The notes: generated by a model from the letters alone, not told the origin. Shown: positions 20,725-36,502, counted from the first letter of the stretch. The stretch: 64,000 bases of DNA from Rhododendron vialii (GCF_030253575.1 NC_080564.1:10088501-10152500); one strand, 5' to 3'. Numbers and translations are program-made.

Positions 20725-23662
20725 ATGGCCACGAACACCGGGACGATGGAATCGGCGTACTTCGTGGGCAGATCGGAGATCTTGTCGTGGATCAACTCGA
20801 CTCTGCAACTCAACCTCTCCAAAGTCGAAGAGGTTTGTTTCCTTTTTTTCCCCAGTTCCAAGATTTCAATCTGTGGTTAAATATCAATTTTCCAACTCTG
20901 TGCCGTGCTTTGCTTCTTGTATAAGAGGTTTGGATGTGTTGATTTTCTTGATAGGCGTGTTCGGGTGCGGTTCAGTGCCAGCTGATGGACGCGGTTCACC
21001 CCGGGATGGTGCCGATGCACAAGGTCAACTTTGACGCGAAGAACGAGTACGACATGATTCAGAACTACAAGGTCCTTCAAGACGTCTTTAACAAACTTAA
21101 GATCACCAAGGTTGGAACTTTATTCACCCCCAATTTGTCTCTAATTTTACTACTACTACTATTACTTGACGTTTTAGCTTCTGGGGCACGACTAATCTTT
21201 CTTGTTTCTTATCTTATGCTTTAAAAAGAACCCCAATTTTGCTCGAGAGTGATCATCCTTACTGAAATTCCCTTTTCAAAACGGGTTGAATTCGCTTGGG
21301 CGATTCACTACCACTGGAGCTCAATGCTTGATGAAAATACAAAGATTAAGCACACAAGGGCGGCTCCACTAGCCTCTGAGGGGGTTCAAAAAATGTGCTA
21401 ATTTTTTTTTATAATTCTGCAGAATGCAGATAATTTGATTTTTCTTAAATATTGTCTGCACTAGATCATCTGTAGAAGTCCATTGTTAATGAAACTTCAC
21501 TTAGATCTGTAAGAAAGTTGATCATATAGCTCAATAAAAACAAAGTAAATTAGGACCAATAATTTTTCAAGAAAAATTAATGATAAATTTAATATTAGTG
21601 TTTTGTGTCATAATTTTCTTTATACTCCTACATTTTGGTCACCGTTGAGTTAAAATCCTGTAGCTGCCCCTGTAAGCACATCTACAACCATAAACACTAG
21701 AGTCTAGACCCATGACTAACTTTAACTGCTTGCTCAAGTAAAGAGGCACACGAGGAACACCTCAATGGAGTGAAAAAATGTGGGACTTTACAATACAAGA
21801 GGGATTCTTGAGGGGAACTACAGGACTAGGACCCAACAATATGAGGGTATTGCCAACTTACAGAAGGAGAACTTTAGTGGACTAGTACCCAACAATAATT
21901 GTTTCATCTGAAGATTCTGAACTAATTGGGGATTTGTTGGTTGATATTGAATGTTTTTGGGTGTGCAGCACATTGAGGTGAACAAGTTAGTGAAAGGAAG
22001 GCCCCTGGATAATCTGGAATTTATGCAATGGATGAAGTGGTACTTCGATTCGGTGAATGGAGGTGTCCTACACAGGTACGCTTCTAACCCCTTTGTTTCA
22101 TCCATGAATCCAGTTGTATTGACAATTGGTATTTCTGAGTAGTCTCTATTCCTTGTTTTTTACTTTTGCTGATTCTGTCGCCAAGTGGACTGTTACTAGT
22201 CTGTATCGGAGTGGTTACGTAAATTGTAGAGGGCGCTTATTGTAGACAAGTCTTTATAGCAGTTGGGATTCTTGTGTTTTGTTTTATGGTTCATTGTGAA
22301 GACCCCTTTTGGTGCATTGATACAAAATGCACTCTTGGTTTGGGTTATCTGATTTCTATTATACCAGGTAGGTCAAAATAGGAGTTATTTCCAAACCCAA
22401 GTGGTTACTTAAAGACACCTTTGTAGGCTACAAATAGAGTTATCAAGTTTCAAGTCGTGTTTTGAAAATATGGCTTCCTGAGTTTGGTGAATAAGTTTAA
22501 AACAATTCATGGTTGAGATTTGAGAAATTGAATCCCTAATTACTTGGATTTGGTGGAAACTCCCAAGATAGTGGCATTGCTTTGTTCTGATTGCTGTCTG
22601 CAGGTTCAAAATTGGCTTACTATTATCTCATTTTCTATTATTGTTAACAGTGTATTATCCTGTTTGTTTTGTTAAACTGAATCCGTTTAATGCTGTCATT
22701 CCTGTTGCTGATATTTTGTTAAGATGGTACAGACTATCTAATGTTGATCCAAATTTTGCTGTTTTACTTTTTGTTTGATTACCTTAGATTTGTGATGCTC
22801 GTGGATAGAAAGTTGTTTAGTTTTTTCTAATAGTTGGAAGTCTTACCTTTTCCAGAAGGCCAAATGCATGTTGATGAGTTGTTTCTTTTCTTTCAATGTC
22901 AGTTACAATCCTTTGGAAAGGAGAGAGACTTCGAAAGGAGGTAAAGAAGGGAGCAAGAAATCTGCATCCTCACAATCTTCCACCAAGTCATCAACTGCTG
23001 CTTCCAAAACTCAGACCTCTCACAATGCTCGGAGGAATGATGCCATTGCTACAAATCAATCTGTAAAGGCCTCTAGACCTTCCTCTAGAGAAGGGCCTGC
23101 ATATGACGAACAGGTAGTTTCAGTTTGTTCCAAAGAAAATTTTGTGTAACACTTCGCAAGTCTAATGCTCTTCTCTTGATGTAGATAACGGAACTGAAGT
23201 TGTCAATTGATAGTTTAGAGAAAGAAAGAGACTTCTACTTTGCGAAGTTGAGGGATATTGAGATCGTGTGCCAGTTTCCTGAGATTGAGAATTTGCCTGT
23301 AATGATTTTCAAGTCATTTGATCTAAGGACCTTTAGTTTTCTGATTAAAGTTGTGTAATTATTTTAGTTTTGTTTGTTTGCAGGTAGTTGAAGCAATAAA
23401 AAGGATTTTATATGCTACAGACGACAGTGCATCGGCAGTGGCTGAAGCTCAAGCCTTGATCTCTCAGCATGAGAATCAAGTTTCAATGTTGAGTCCCATT
23501 TCTGAGGTGGCAGAAGAAGGGTCCAAGTCAGATACTCAAAAGAGGAAAAACATTATCAATGTCGATGTTGATGTTGCAGCCAATACTACATTATCTCCGA
23601 GGCAACGGATTTCTGATGTTTCTGATGTCCATTGCAGCGGATCACCCCTTGTGACTTACTGA
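20725..23662 (+). CDS. EB1C: Microtubule plus-end binding protein EB1C
   Basis: Six exons: 20725-20832, 20955-21110, 21969-22075, 22903-23113, 23185-23298, 23384-23662. All introns are GT-AG and phases agree, giving 324 residues, the usual EB1C length. The N-terminal calponin-homology domain (about 14-118) binds microtubules and has the EB1 hallmarks [32 protein letters not shown] and [20 protein letters not shown] basic Ser/Lys linker (exon 4) follows, then the EB1 coiled coil and cargo-binding motif (about 195-240, [20 protein letters not shown]). The EB1C subtype is shown by [12 protein letters not shown], the RRETSKGG linker and the tail [12 protein letters not shown] then [20 protein letters not shown]1A/B have acidic tails instead. 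In Arabidopsis EB1C is nuclear before mitosis and works on the spindle and phragmoplast; the basic tail fits nuclear targeting. A CT-rich leader precedes the ATG. Intron 2 holds transposon-like DNA. Confidence 0.95.
21354..21676. repeat. Dispersed repeat in EB1C intron 2
   Basis: Bounded by loosely inverted GC-rich ends, GGGCGGCTCCACTAG and CTGTAGCTGCCCCTG, with an AT-rich interior. It looks like a small degraded DNA element inserted in the intron. Family not known. Confidence 0.4.
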
Positions 23663-26759
<3,097 letters not shown>

Positions 26760-26945
26760 ACTAGCATCCCTTCATCAACTTCCCCATTTTAAGTCCTCTA
26801 TCGGCCGTTTGTTTGACGAGACTAACAGTGAAAGGATACATGATTCGATAAGATCTATTATCTCATGATCTCATCGGGTCAATAATGATCGCATTAATAA
26901 TACTACACCTCTCATAGCATATATGTCCCACAATTGTGAGATTAT

Positions 26946-27770
26946 GGCTGAGTTCTTGTAAACTTCTTCTTCTTTTTTATTTTTTATTTTTTTTATCTTT
27001 TTCGTTTTGTGTGTTTTGTTTGTCTTGTCTGAATCTTTGTTAGAGTGGTGTCATATTTTTGGATTAATTATCCATCTCGACGAGAGGATTCTAAAATGGA
27101 AAAAGTTATGACCAAAAGCCAAAAAAAACAGAAAAGCTACGTGCACAGCAGCTGCTACACAGCAGCTATGCACAGGCCCCGTTTTCTCCCTTCTCGGGTC
27201 GCGCAAAGATGATCGGAGCCGCTCATTTTGTTCAAAATATGTCGTTTAAGGTCTCTGTAAAAAATGAACTTCGTTCGATATCGTTAGAGGTGTTAACAAA
27301 ACACCCAAAATCACTTCAGAATTTAGGCTCTAAATTCTGAAGTGATTTTGGGTGTTTTGTTAACACCTCTAACGATATCGAACGAAGTTCATTTTTTACA
27401 GAGACCTTAAACGACATATTTTGAACAAAATGAGCGGCTCCGATCATCTTTGCGCGACCCGAGGAGGGAGAAAACGGGGTCTGTGCACAGCTGCTGTGTA
27501 GCAGCTGCTGTGCACGTAGCACTGCTCCAAAAAAAAAATCACTAAAAATGAAAAAAAGACCAAACAACTGTCTTTTTTTGTCTGCAAGTGTCATATTTTA
27601 TGAATTTTTTTCAACATCGGTTCACATCTTTATAATTTTCTGATTTCTCTCGTCGAGATGAATGATTAATCCAAAAAAATTACGGCAAAAAACTCAACAA
27701 AATGTTGCAAAAAGTAAAAAAAAAAAAAATCAAAAAAGTTTTGGAGAAAAAAGTTTACAAGAACTCAGCC
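26946..27770. mobile_element. MITE with inverted ends, interrupted by a nested hairpin element
   Basis: The ends are exact inverted repeats, GGCTGAGTTCTTGTAAACTT on the left and AAGTTTACAAGAACTCAGCC on the right, with a possible TAT duplication (26943-26945 and 27771-27773). Subterminal arms also match in inverted sense (TCTCGACGAGAGGA and TCTCTCGTCGAGATG). A second copy at about 57516-57903 lacks the 385-bp insert at 27136-27520, which identifies the insert as a later arrival. No transposase. Superfamily unresolved. Confidence 0.8.
27136..27520. mobile_element. Near-perfect 385-bp hairpin element nested in the MITE
   Basis: Two 191-bp arms (27136-27326 and 27330-27520) are reverse complements with only about three mismatches, separated by a 3-base loop (GCT). 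The outer ends read GCTACGTGCACAGCAGCTGC and its complement. It is flanked by A-runs, so the target duplication is unclear. A transcript through it would fold into one long duplex, a plausible small-RNA source. The interior words GATGATCGGAGCCGCTCA and GTTCAAAATATG link it to the hairpin class at 8.2 and 45.1 kb. Confidence 0.85.
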
Positions 27771-27773
27771 TAT

Positions 27774-30735
27774 GCATCCGATGGATAATTAATCCAGCTC
27801 ATAAAAATTTTAATCACACCCCAGATATGTGATCTCCTTGGATCAATAGTCCAATCCCCACTCATATTTGGTCAAACCATCAGACCCTATATGTATTGAG
27901 TTAACCAGGAGTATTTTGTATATACTTGTGTTTGACTGCAGGGATAATTTAAGCTGTTGTTGAAGTGTTGGGTTCAATCCGTCAGGCCTACCAGAAGAAA
28001 GGCATGAACCTATAATCAAGTGCAGCATTATTGTCACTGAATACATATCTTATCTACAATGTCATTTTCAATAAGTTTGGTCAAGTTTAATTACTATAAG
28101 CTTAATTGCTACGTACGTAATTACACATGTAATTCCATCAACTTCATGATGTTAAACTTGTTTTTGTCTATGTAGACTATGTTTCCAAATGCATTCGCTT
28201 TGATTTTTGTAATATGATTGTACAGAAAATTGACTATGAAAGTTAAGAAGAGAGGAGAGGAGAAATGAATCAATCCCCCTTCAAAGGATTGGCAACTTCT
28301 TTTTTTCCTTCTTCACTCTCTCAGCCTATTAAGTATGGATACTGATATGGGATACAGACGCGATATGATATGGATACGACGATACAAGAAAAACGAAAAA
28401 AAAAGAAGAAGAAGAAGAGGATACGGGTACGGCTAGGATACGTTAAACTAAAAAGTAAGTTGAGTGCTACAAATCTATCATTTTCATTATTCCTAGCAAT
28501 TTTACTCCACCACTATGCAAGAAGTGTCACGATCTATTTCATAAAAATTCATTACCTGTCTTGAAGTATACAAAAAGTATCCGATACTTCAAAAAAGAAA
28601 AATTATTGTGGATACTTCTGAAATACATATTTGCAATAAAAAGGAGTATCGGTACCAGATATGGACACGATACGGATACGACTACCATCTAGAAGTATCT
28701 GTGCTTCATAGCTCCCAGCCTAGGCACATTTGTCGCAGCATGAGCTGTAAGATTCACAAGTTTGATCGCAACAAACCCTATGCAACTTCCTTTTGGCAAT
28801 CAAAATAATTAAGAAGAAAACACATTACACAATTTCTCTGTTCTTTTCTCAGACTGTAAATATATGGTACAGAGGATTGACTAGACCAAGGTTCCTTGAA
28901 ACTTAACTGCTACGCTATTTGGACTTTCCCAACTTCAGCTTTCATCATCAATTAGAAACAAAGAAGAGGACTCAGCTTTTGAAGTTTTAGCAATTTCTCT
29001 CATATAATACTCAATAATAACAACAATCTTCTCTAGCTGTTTCCAACCTACCATTCTCTTCTGTTCTCATAAACGATATACCATCAAAGTGATTTTTGGC
29101 GTGGTCGATGCTCTCGACGAGCTCTGAACCTGGGAAGGGTCCACAAATGGTCCAAAACTAGACCGGGCTGGATGGAGAGTGAGACTGGACGGGATCCTCT
29201 CCCATCCGCCATTGGCTCCAACCCCAGGACGTTAACACATGTGCTCGCACCTATGGAGGTGAGCTGAACCATTGATGTCATTCGGCCATAGATCCAGTCT
29301 GACAATTAATATGGTGTAGTTCAAATTTCATTTTCCTTTCTCATGCTAGTTGATATGGGACCAGGCTGACTCTTTTTTTGAAACGGGTTAATTCATGTGC
29401 ACATTCCCTACTTGATATTCAAAATTATGGAAATAGTCCACTCATGCTTGTAAATTAAAGTGTCACTTGTTTCATATTTTATCTATGAAAACGACCGGCG
29501 TACCCCAAACATTTTATTTGAAAATGTCACGATACCGCGGAGAGAACTTAGTCAAAGTAAACTTCCGTTGCCAAATGAAAAAAAAAAAAAAAAAAACCCT
29601 AGCTATCTTCTACTTTTTCAATTTCATCAAACTGCGCCAGCTCGACACCCTAACCCTAACTGGCTATAGCACTAGTGCCACTTCTTCAAGCCAACACCGC
29701 AGTAGACGCCGCTCTCTCTCCCCGGCCACCACATCCTCGAGCTTGTAACCGCCCACAATTACTTGCTAACCGGACTAATCCAGCGCACACAACCAACTCT
29801 TGAGCTTGACTACATGATTCATATGCCTAAATTGCATACACCATAACAGAGTCAAATCTGAATTAAACACCTTTTGATTATGAAACTGCTGTTGCAAACC
29901 CCCACAACCCTTAACTCTCAACAGTCTTGTAGGCCATGTTGTTTCCCATGAGAAACTCTACACCACTGACCAACTCATAGGTTGCGCGCAAATTGATTTT
30001 CATTGGGACACATCATGAGGTATATATGTAGACTGGACGTAACATCGTCCATGAAAGTACGCACTATCCTTTTCGTAAAGTATGGTGGTAACAAAATACT
30101 CATACAATCCTGTCAAAGAACACAGAAACCATCTTGAGCTTCATCATCAATCTTAATATCTATATTAATCAGTTCCATATTAATAACTCTATTTAACTAA
30201 TCAGGATGATGCTTAATTGGCGTACATTCCCTCTTACGAAACGCATAGAAGTTTTAAAAGCAAACTGTTCATGAGTGACTTTGTCGTATTTCAACCATCG
30301 ACCGACATCCATAGTCTCCTCCGCAACGTCTCAAAGCGCATTGCTGAGCAAAAAAAAAAACGTCTCAAAGCGCATTATCGACGGCACTTAAAATCTTCGA
30401 GAAGCAATGCTAAATATCAAGCTGACAGATTGATTGATTGCGACAAGTTTTCCGATTTGTCGATCGGTCAAAGAGGATATCACAAACGTCTGAAGATTTC
30501 AAGTTGGATTAGCACTATCATCCCATCGGGTCAAGCATTTACCGTGAAAATTCTGTTTATGATAAACGTCTCATTAGCACCATCGTCATGACATTGGAGA
30601 CTTTGGAGAGACGTACGAGAACATTTTTAGAGTGAGATTGACCTAAATTAACTATTTATTTTATAAATGACGCAAATTAGTAGAGTTTTTTTTATTCAAA
30701 ATACTTTATTGTTTCAATTCATCTCAATGAGAAAC
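27774..30735. other. Gene-free stretch
   Basis: No gene is supported. The part at about 28334-28690 iterates GATACGG/GGATAC words and is probably a degraded dispersed repeat. The part at about 29075-29310 shares CTCGACGAGCT and GGGAAGGG-CCACA phrases with about 59410-59500. The telomere-like ACCCTAACCCTAA near 29647-29659 is only two units long and not meaningful. Confidence 0.4.
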
Positions 30736-31056
30736 TGGATGATGCTATGGTGTCCCCGGTCATTTTGGGAACACTGTAATTTTTGGCATAACTTCACCAT
30801 TATGAGCATAACTAAAACCCATTACAAACATAACAGAACCCAAACAAGGCATAACCAAGGAATATCCAAAAAACCAACCAAAGTATAACCAAACCCAAAC
30901 AAGGCATAACAAACAAGTTATGCCTTGCTATGGTTCTGTTGTGCTCATAATGGTTTTGGTTAGGCTCATAATGGATTTTGGTTATGCTCATAATGATTTT
31001 GTTATGTCAAAAGTTACGGTGTTCCCAAAATGACCGGGGACACCGAAGTCATTCCC
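30736..31056. mobile_element. Foldback element with 11-bp target duplication
   Basis: 321 bp flanked by CAATGAGAAAC (30725-30735 and 31057-31067). The ends are long inverted repeats that share GGTGTCCCCGGTCATTTTGG and its complement. The interior is built of GCATAAC, CATTATGAGCATAAC and their complements, so the whole element folds on itself. A duplication of 9-11 bp suggests a Mutator-like MITE. A shorter relative lies at 33675-33850. Confidence 0.75.
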
Positions 31057-31162
31057 CAATGAGAAACATTAGAATGTAAAAAGTTGTGTACCGAGCTTTA
31101 AAAAGCTAAGCTCAAAAAAGGCAAATGGTCCAAAAATTATCGACTTATTTTTTCTTCACTTT

Positions 31163-31693
31163 TTTTTGAAAGGCAAAAGAATTTCATTAATCTTGAAATT
31201 GTTACAAGACATTAAAAGCAAGGAAACCACATCATGTTCAAAAGAACAAGTCTACCTAATCTGAGACCCAAAACCCATAATTGACAAGAAATCAATCAAG
31301 TGACAAAAAAAAAACCAATCAAGGGACATCCATTAGGACAAAGTCCACCTAAAAGGCCGAAGTCCAAACACTCTATATGGACAAGCCGAACCCGAGAGAC
31401 CGAGCCCAACCCAAACACCACTACCAAACACCCTAACCCAACTGCAGACACAAGTCCAAGCCAACCGCCACTCCAGGCTGCAACAAAACCACCAGAAAAC
31501 GTGGACATTGAACTACGCGGCGGACTACCTACGCCTCTGGAACCCCAAGATACCCACCAAGAAGCCGCTATTTCGACCCTTATAAACGGCCAGAGACATC
31601 AGCAACCCAGGCACGAAGCGCTACCGCACCCCGTCTCCGAAACACCCAATGAACGCGTGAGCAGAGCCCAAAGGAAAAGTCGAGACTGAAAAC
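31163..31693 (-). mobile_element. 5'-truncated LINE 3' end
   Basis: 531 bp flanked by an exact 17-bp target duplication, TATTTTTTCTTCACTTT (31146-31162 and 31694-31710). Read on the minus strand it ends ATTCTTTTGCCTTTCAAAA, a typical plant L1 3' end with poly(A). No endonuclease or reverse transcriptase remains. The long open frame on the opposite strand (31300-31689) is antisense to this repeat and is not a gene. Confidence 0.75.
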
Positions 31694-31710
31694 TATTTTT
31701 TCTTCACTTT

Positions 31711-33674
31711 AACGTTCTTAACTTTTGATCATAATTTTTTATACTTTTTAAGTTATTGCCGTCAAGAAGAATCTAAAAAGTAAGCAAATTTAATCTGAAA
31801 CTAACCATAATGTAAGAACCACAAAAATGATTTCATTTAATTAGTTTAGTCCAAATTAGTGCTAAATAGCCTTTAGGACTACTCAGGGCATGTCATTGGA
31901 AGCTGAGTCCAGTGAGGAATTTGTTTAAAGGGCCTGTTTGTTTCAAAGTGCTTAATTATTTGCCTGTTCCAAATAGATGATGAGCAAGCTAGCATCAAGA
32001 AATTGTTTGGTTACCAGTTCTTATTTTGTTTCTTGCTATAGATGCTTATTTCCTTATTTTGGTGGAAGTTGTCAAAAAAATTTATTACCTTGTTTTAATA
32101 TTTTTACAACAAACAAATAAGTGAATCAGACAGACCCTAGGGCTATTAAGTCCAAACCCTCCTTCATGAACTTCTAAAGTCCGAAGTTCGCTATAGAAAA
32201 GACCTCTTAAGTTGGAAGCCCAGCCGTTCCAACATATGTAAGCTGATTTCGACTGAAAATTTAAACCTGATCCAATCACATGCTCGGCTCGTTTATCACC
32301 CCTGCTTAATGGTGATTCTAAATTTCGAATGCCCCACCGATCTTGAAGGAAAAAAGAAAAGCAAAAGCAACATGAAATTATCCATACGTGGTCACTTTTT
32401 TTAGGCAACCAAACAAAAGAGAAGGATTTAATTTCTTTTACTTTATTTTCTTTTTGCCCCGCTTTTATCTCTTCTTCTTTTCTTTTCTTTTCTTTTTTCC
32501 TTCTTTCCACTCCACAATCCATATTATTAAGTAAAAGCAATTGCATGCAAATGGACGATGTAGAATATGCTGAAATAAACAACTAGCCACATTCTTAGGG
32601 AATGCCCCTCTTCGTGTCTAGAGAAAGTTACTACTTTTCCAATCAAAAGTTAGACTTGAATATGATTCCGATTGTGGTGTCTCATTTCATATATATTTAT
32701 GCAAGGGTTTGCTTAGAAAAAACGAAATGACAAGAAAATAAAAGATGGAGATAAATTTATTCTCTTCTCTCTCTCCTCTTCTTATATTTTAAAGATTAAA
32801 AAAAAAAAAAAACTGATTTTGGCGCTTCACTTTTTACTGACGGTGCTCTACTTTTAACGTGAAGTTACAAAATAAATAAAGTGGAGCGTCATCGCTAAAA
32901 AGTTGAATGAGAATATTAAAATCCAAAAAAATAGTCCAGGGGTATGATGAGAAAAAAGGGCAAGTAAACAACCTCTTTGAACTTGTCAAAAAAAAAAAAA
33001 AAAAAACCTTTTTGAAACCCTCAAAAGCACTCGTCCCAAAATGTAAGAATATCTCAATGGCTCTGATTAATGAATTGATAAGGACTCTGCAGCTTCTAAC
33101 AAGATTATGAATACCGTACCAGTTAGAGTACCGATTTTCTTACAAGTACGATACGTATTGATACCGGTGAGATACTGGGTACCGTTTCGGATTGATTGCT
33201 ATTAGTATTATTTTCTTACCTAAAAGAATTTATAATATAATATACACTTCTTAAAACAAAAAAAATAAAAAATATTCTGGTATTTGTCCAGTACCGTCCA
33301 GTATTTGTCCGGTATTGTCCTGTACTTGAAGAAAAAAAAAAATTTAAAAGTAATCCGGTACTATCTAGTATTGGTCGATACTGACTAGTATCTCAAAAGC
33401 ATAATGCATAATTTTTGGATACAGCCAAAGATTTGGCGGAACCGTCGGTTTAAATCAATTGAACTGGTCCAAATGTGGAATCTCCCTGTCGTCGAAATGT
33501 CTTCGGACAATGGTTGAACTGGAAAAAAATTTTGAACGTTGATTTCGAAACCACAAACCATTCAACAATTTGTCTTCCAATGCCCCACGTTCGAGGAAAA
33601 GCAATTAGGAGTTTGGTGCCTTTGGACCACACTCCCCCGCCTCAGTTCCTTTTTAATTTTGTAGTAAACAACAG
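31711..33674. other. Gene-free stretch
   Basis: AT-rich, no gene. The part at about 33108-33402 repeats words such as TACCGTACCAG, GATACCGG and CCAGTACCGTCCAGTA, a degraded iterated-word repeat. Confidence 0.4.
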
Positions 33675-33850
33675 GGGAATGACTTCGGTGTCTCTCCACT
33701 TTTATGAGACACCGTAATTTTTAGCATGATTGAACCATTACAAACATAATCAAAATCAATTATATGTATGCCTTGATTATACATATAATTGATTTTGGTT
33801 ATGCTTGTAATGGTTCGGTTATGCCAAAAATTACGGTATTTCATTTTGGA
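33675..33850. mobile_element. Shorter relative of the 30.7-kb foldback element
   Basis: Starts GGGGAATGACTTCGGTGTC, the complement of the right end of the element at 30736-31056. It shares ACCGTAATTTTT, ACCATTACAAACATAA and their inverted copies (TTATGCTTGTAATGGTT, CAAAAATTACGG). The centre is an AATCAATTATATGTAT inverted pair. Its right end is degraded. Confidence 0.7.
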
Positions 33851-33995
33851 GGAATATGTATAGTAGAAGTAGAAGTAGTAGGGGGTTTTGTCTTGCTTGT
33901 ACATCATTGTTTTCTAGCTTGACTTGTAAGGTTGGGTAGCCCTAAAGTCAATCTAAGCTCGGAGGGTTGAATTGTACACCTTTAGACTACCCTAC

Positions 33996-34370
33996 GGGCC
34001 TGTTTGGATGCCACAATAGTAAAGGGGTATTGTAATATACATCCTTCTAATACATGAGCCCTCTTCTACGGCGTGGTTTGGCAAGCCAACCCCTCCTCCA
34101 TAACCTCCCCTAATACCCCCCAAGGGGTGCTTACACATGGCTAGGGTGGGAGCCGGCAATGTGGAATCCCCCCTTATAATACCCCATCTCTCTTTCATTC
34201 AGCTACAAAACAATTTTATCCCCACACTTTATACTTCATTCAAATCAAGTATTATTTAATCCCTCTGTCACATCAATATGGACCCACCATTCTTACATAA
34301 TACTCTCTACTATACAATTCCCCTTTTTACATAATACTTCCAAACCTAATACCTCATCCAAACGAGTCCT
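33996..34370. mobile_element. Tourist/Harbinger-like MITE
   Basis: 375 bp with inverted ends GGGCCTGTTTGGATG and CATCCAAACGAGTCCT, and TAC on both sides (33993-33995 and 34371-34373). The end sequence and 3-bp duplication fit Tourist-type elements. No coding capacity. Confidence 0.55.
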
Positions 34371-34373
34371 TAC

Positions 34374-36471
34374 ATGTTATGTATTTCGCAAAATTATTAA
34401 TGTGAATTAGTAAGTCAAAAAACGAGTTCAAGAATTCAGCGGTATTCTCGATCACGAACTCTCTGTCGATCAAGTTAGTGGAAGGAGATGAAGGGTGTGG
34501 TATCTTTATGTTAAGGATTGTACAATGCCTGACGGTAGCGTTTGGCCAATATATAATCCGTGAGAAGTAGATTATTAGATTTCTTGAAGGTATATATCAT
34601 TTCCTAAGATCTTTGACCGAATCCTTAATACTTGTGTGTTCTCGGATTTGAAATCATCCGAATCTAGATCCCTCAACAACAATTAGTTACGCCGTCAAAT
34701 TACGACTCGTTTGCATAATATTAAAATGCTCAATCAATCCACGTTTTTTCCAGTAGCCCGTTCTTATGTTTTTAGATTGGTCGAACGTAGAGTTGTTTCC
34801 ACTCAGCTCAAGATGTTCGAAATACGAAGAATCCGATTTTAGATGGTAAAGATGAATCAACATGTGAATCACCTGCAACACAAAACAATAAATTTGCCTT
34901 CGGTCCACTTCCGCTCAACGGGAATCACATTCAACACGACAAGTAGTTGTAGCGGTCATTTTCTTTTCCGTTTTGGAAAACTTCAATCGCCGCGGAGTTG
35001 CTCCTTCGCACGCCGTTCCACGCACGACATCTCATTACGCGACAAATCGGATCTCCTTAACCGACAGAATTTACGCGACAAATCTACTCTCTCGCTTGAC
35101 TTTGTTTGTTGTCAAAACTGTTTTTGCTAGTGCCAAAATTTTTGTGCACAAAAAGCTTGTACCATGTGCAATGTACAAGACTTTTATGCAGTGGAGCTTT
35201 GGTACCAATAAAAATAATTTTGGCATTTTCACTACCTATTATTTTTCGGTCTCGCTATTCTCTACCACTCATTAGGCAGAGGACAATAAATATAAATATA
35301 TAATGACAAATAAATCTTGATATTAATACACCTTTTATGGTTATCAATACATTTTTCTGAATATTGATAATTTCTATCCATTATCCCGTGCTTAATAAAC
35401 GGAGGTTAGCATTTTTTCTTATGTTAAGGGTCTTTCTAACTAGTAACCACAACCCATTAGGCTATGAATAATAGGCACATAATGCCAAATATTTTGTTTT
35501 AAACATTTATTTTAATAACTCAAGTGTCTTAATCAGTTTACACATATTTCGACTAATTTTGAGTGACCAATCTCACCGTTCACTTACAGAAATTTTAATT
35601 AAAGCCAGAGCTTGATAACCACAATCCACATGCCACTAGGATTGGTATAATAGGCATACAATACAAAATAAATTAAAACTTCCATACAAATTTCCCGAAT
35701 ATTAATACTTAGTACATCTTTAGGGTTCGTATGATTAGTGACATAATGGTAAAAAAATGCAATAAAGAGGAAAAAATATACCTTTTTGATGTCTACTTAG
35801 CAAGAATGCTCTAGAAAGTAGCAAGTATAAAGAAATTTTTTCCGTATAACCCTCTAAAGCTAGACAACTTGCCTTACTTTTTTCAAAAAAAAAAGTGTTG
35901 AAATTTTTTATTTTCTTGTAAGAATCAAACAATAATTACTCTGACTTCCTTATTTTCTTGTAAAACTTTCATTCTAATTAAACGGATGCGATTTTTTTCA
36001 TTTACTTCACTTCATTTCATTTTCACTTTCTATTGGAGTATATTTTTCTGGCTAATCAAATGGTCCCTTACGAATTTTAAAATATTTTTCTGAAATCTCA
36101 ATACATCTCAGGCGTTGTTCCTCGAAGAGCTTTAGGGGTTGTGTTGGACGTTTTGAGTTTAGTTTTTGTTCAATTATATTTAACGTTTGTTTGTTTTGAG
36201 TTAAATTTTGTGAATTATTATTTTGTCTTATCAAGATGAATAAGAGAAGTAAAAAATTATGAATTTTATTCTTATACTTTTAAAAGTACTTAAGATAAAA
36301 TTCAAAAAATCGACTTTTACGGAGTACTTGTTTCCATCCACTTGCTTTAAACCCTCCCTCTCCCTGAGTCACGAAATTAGAGTGGAAATGGAAAGTCACG
36401 TTTTGTGGCTGAAAAAGACGGATTGAGAAATTACAAGCTCCATTTTCCCAAAGGCGGATTTGGACTATTTT

Positions 36472-36502
<31 letters not shown>

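Noticed and set aside
29645-29665. Interstitial telomere repeat (CCCTAACCCTAA)
   Set aside because: Only two units, expected by chance in 64 kb.
31300-31689. 129-codon Pro/Thr-rich open frame on the plus strand
   Set aside because: It lies within a LINE tail that has a poly(A) end and 17-bp target duplication on the other strand.
32085-32582. 165-codon open frame on the minus strand
   Set aside because: Lys/Glu and Phe-rich from AT-rich DNA; no domain, no splice or promoter support.
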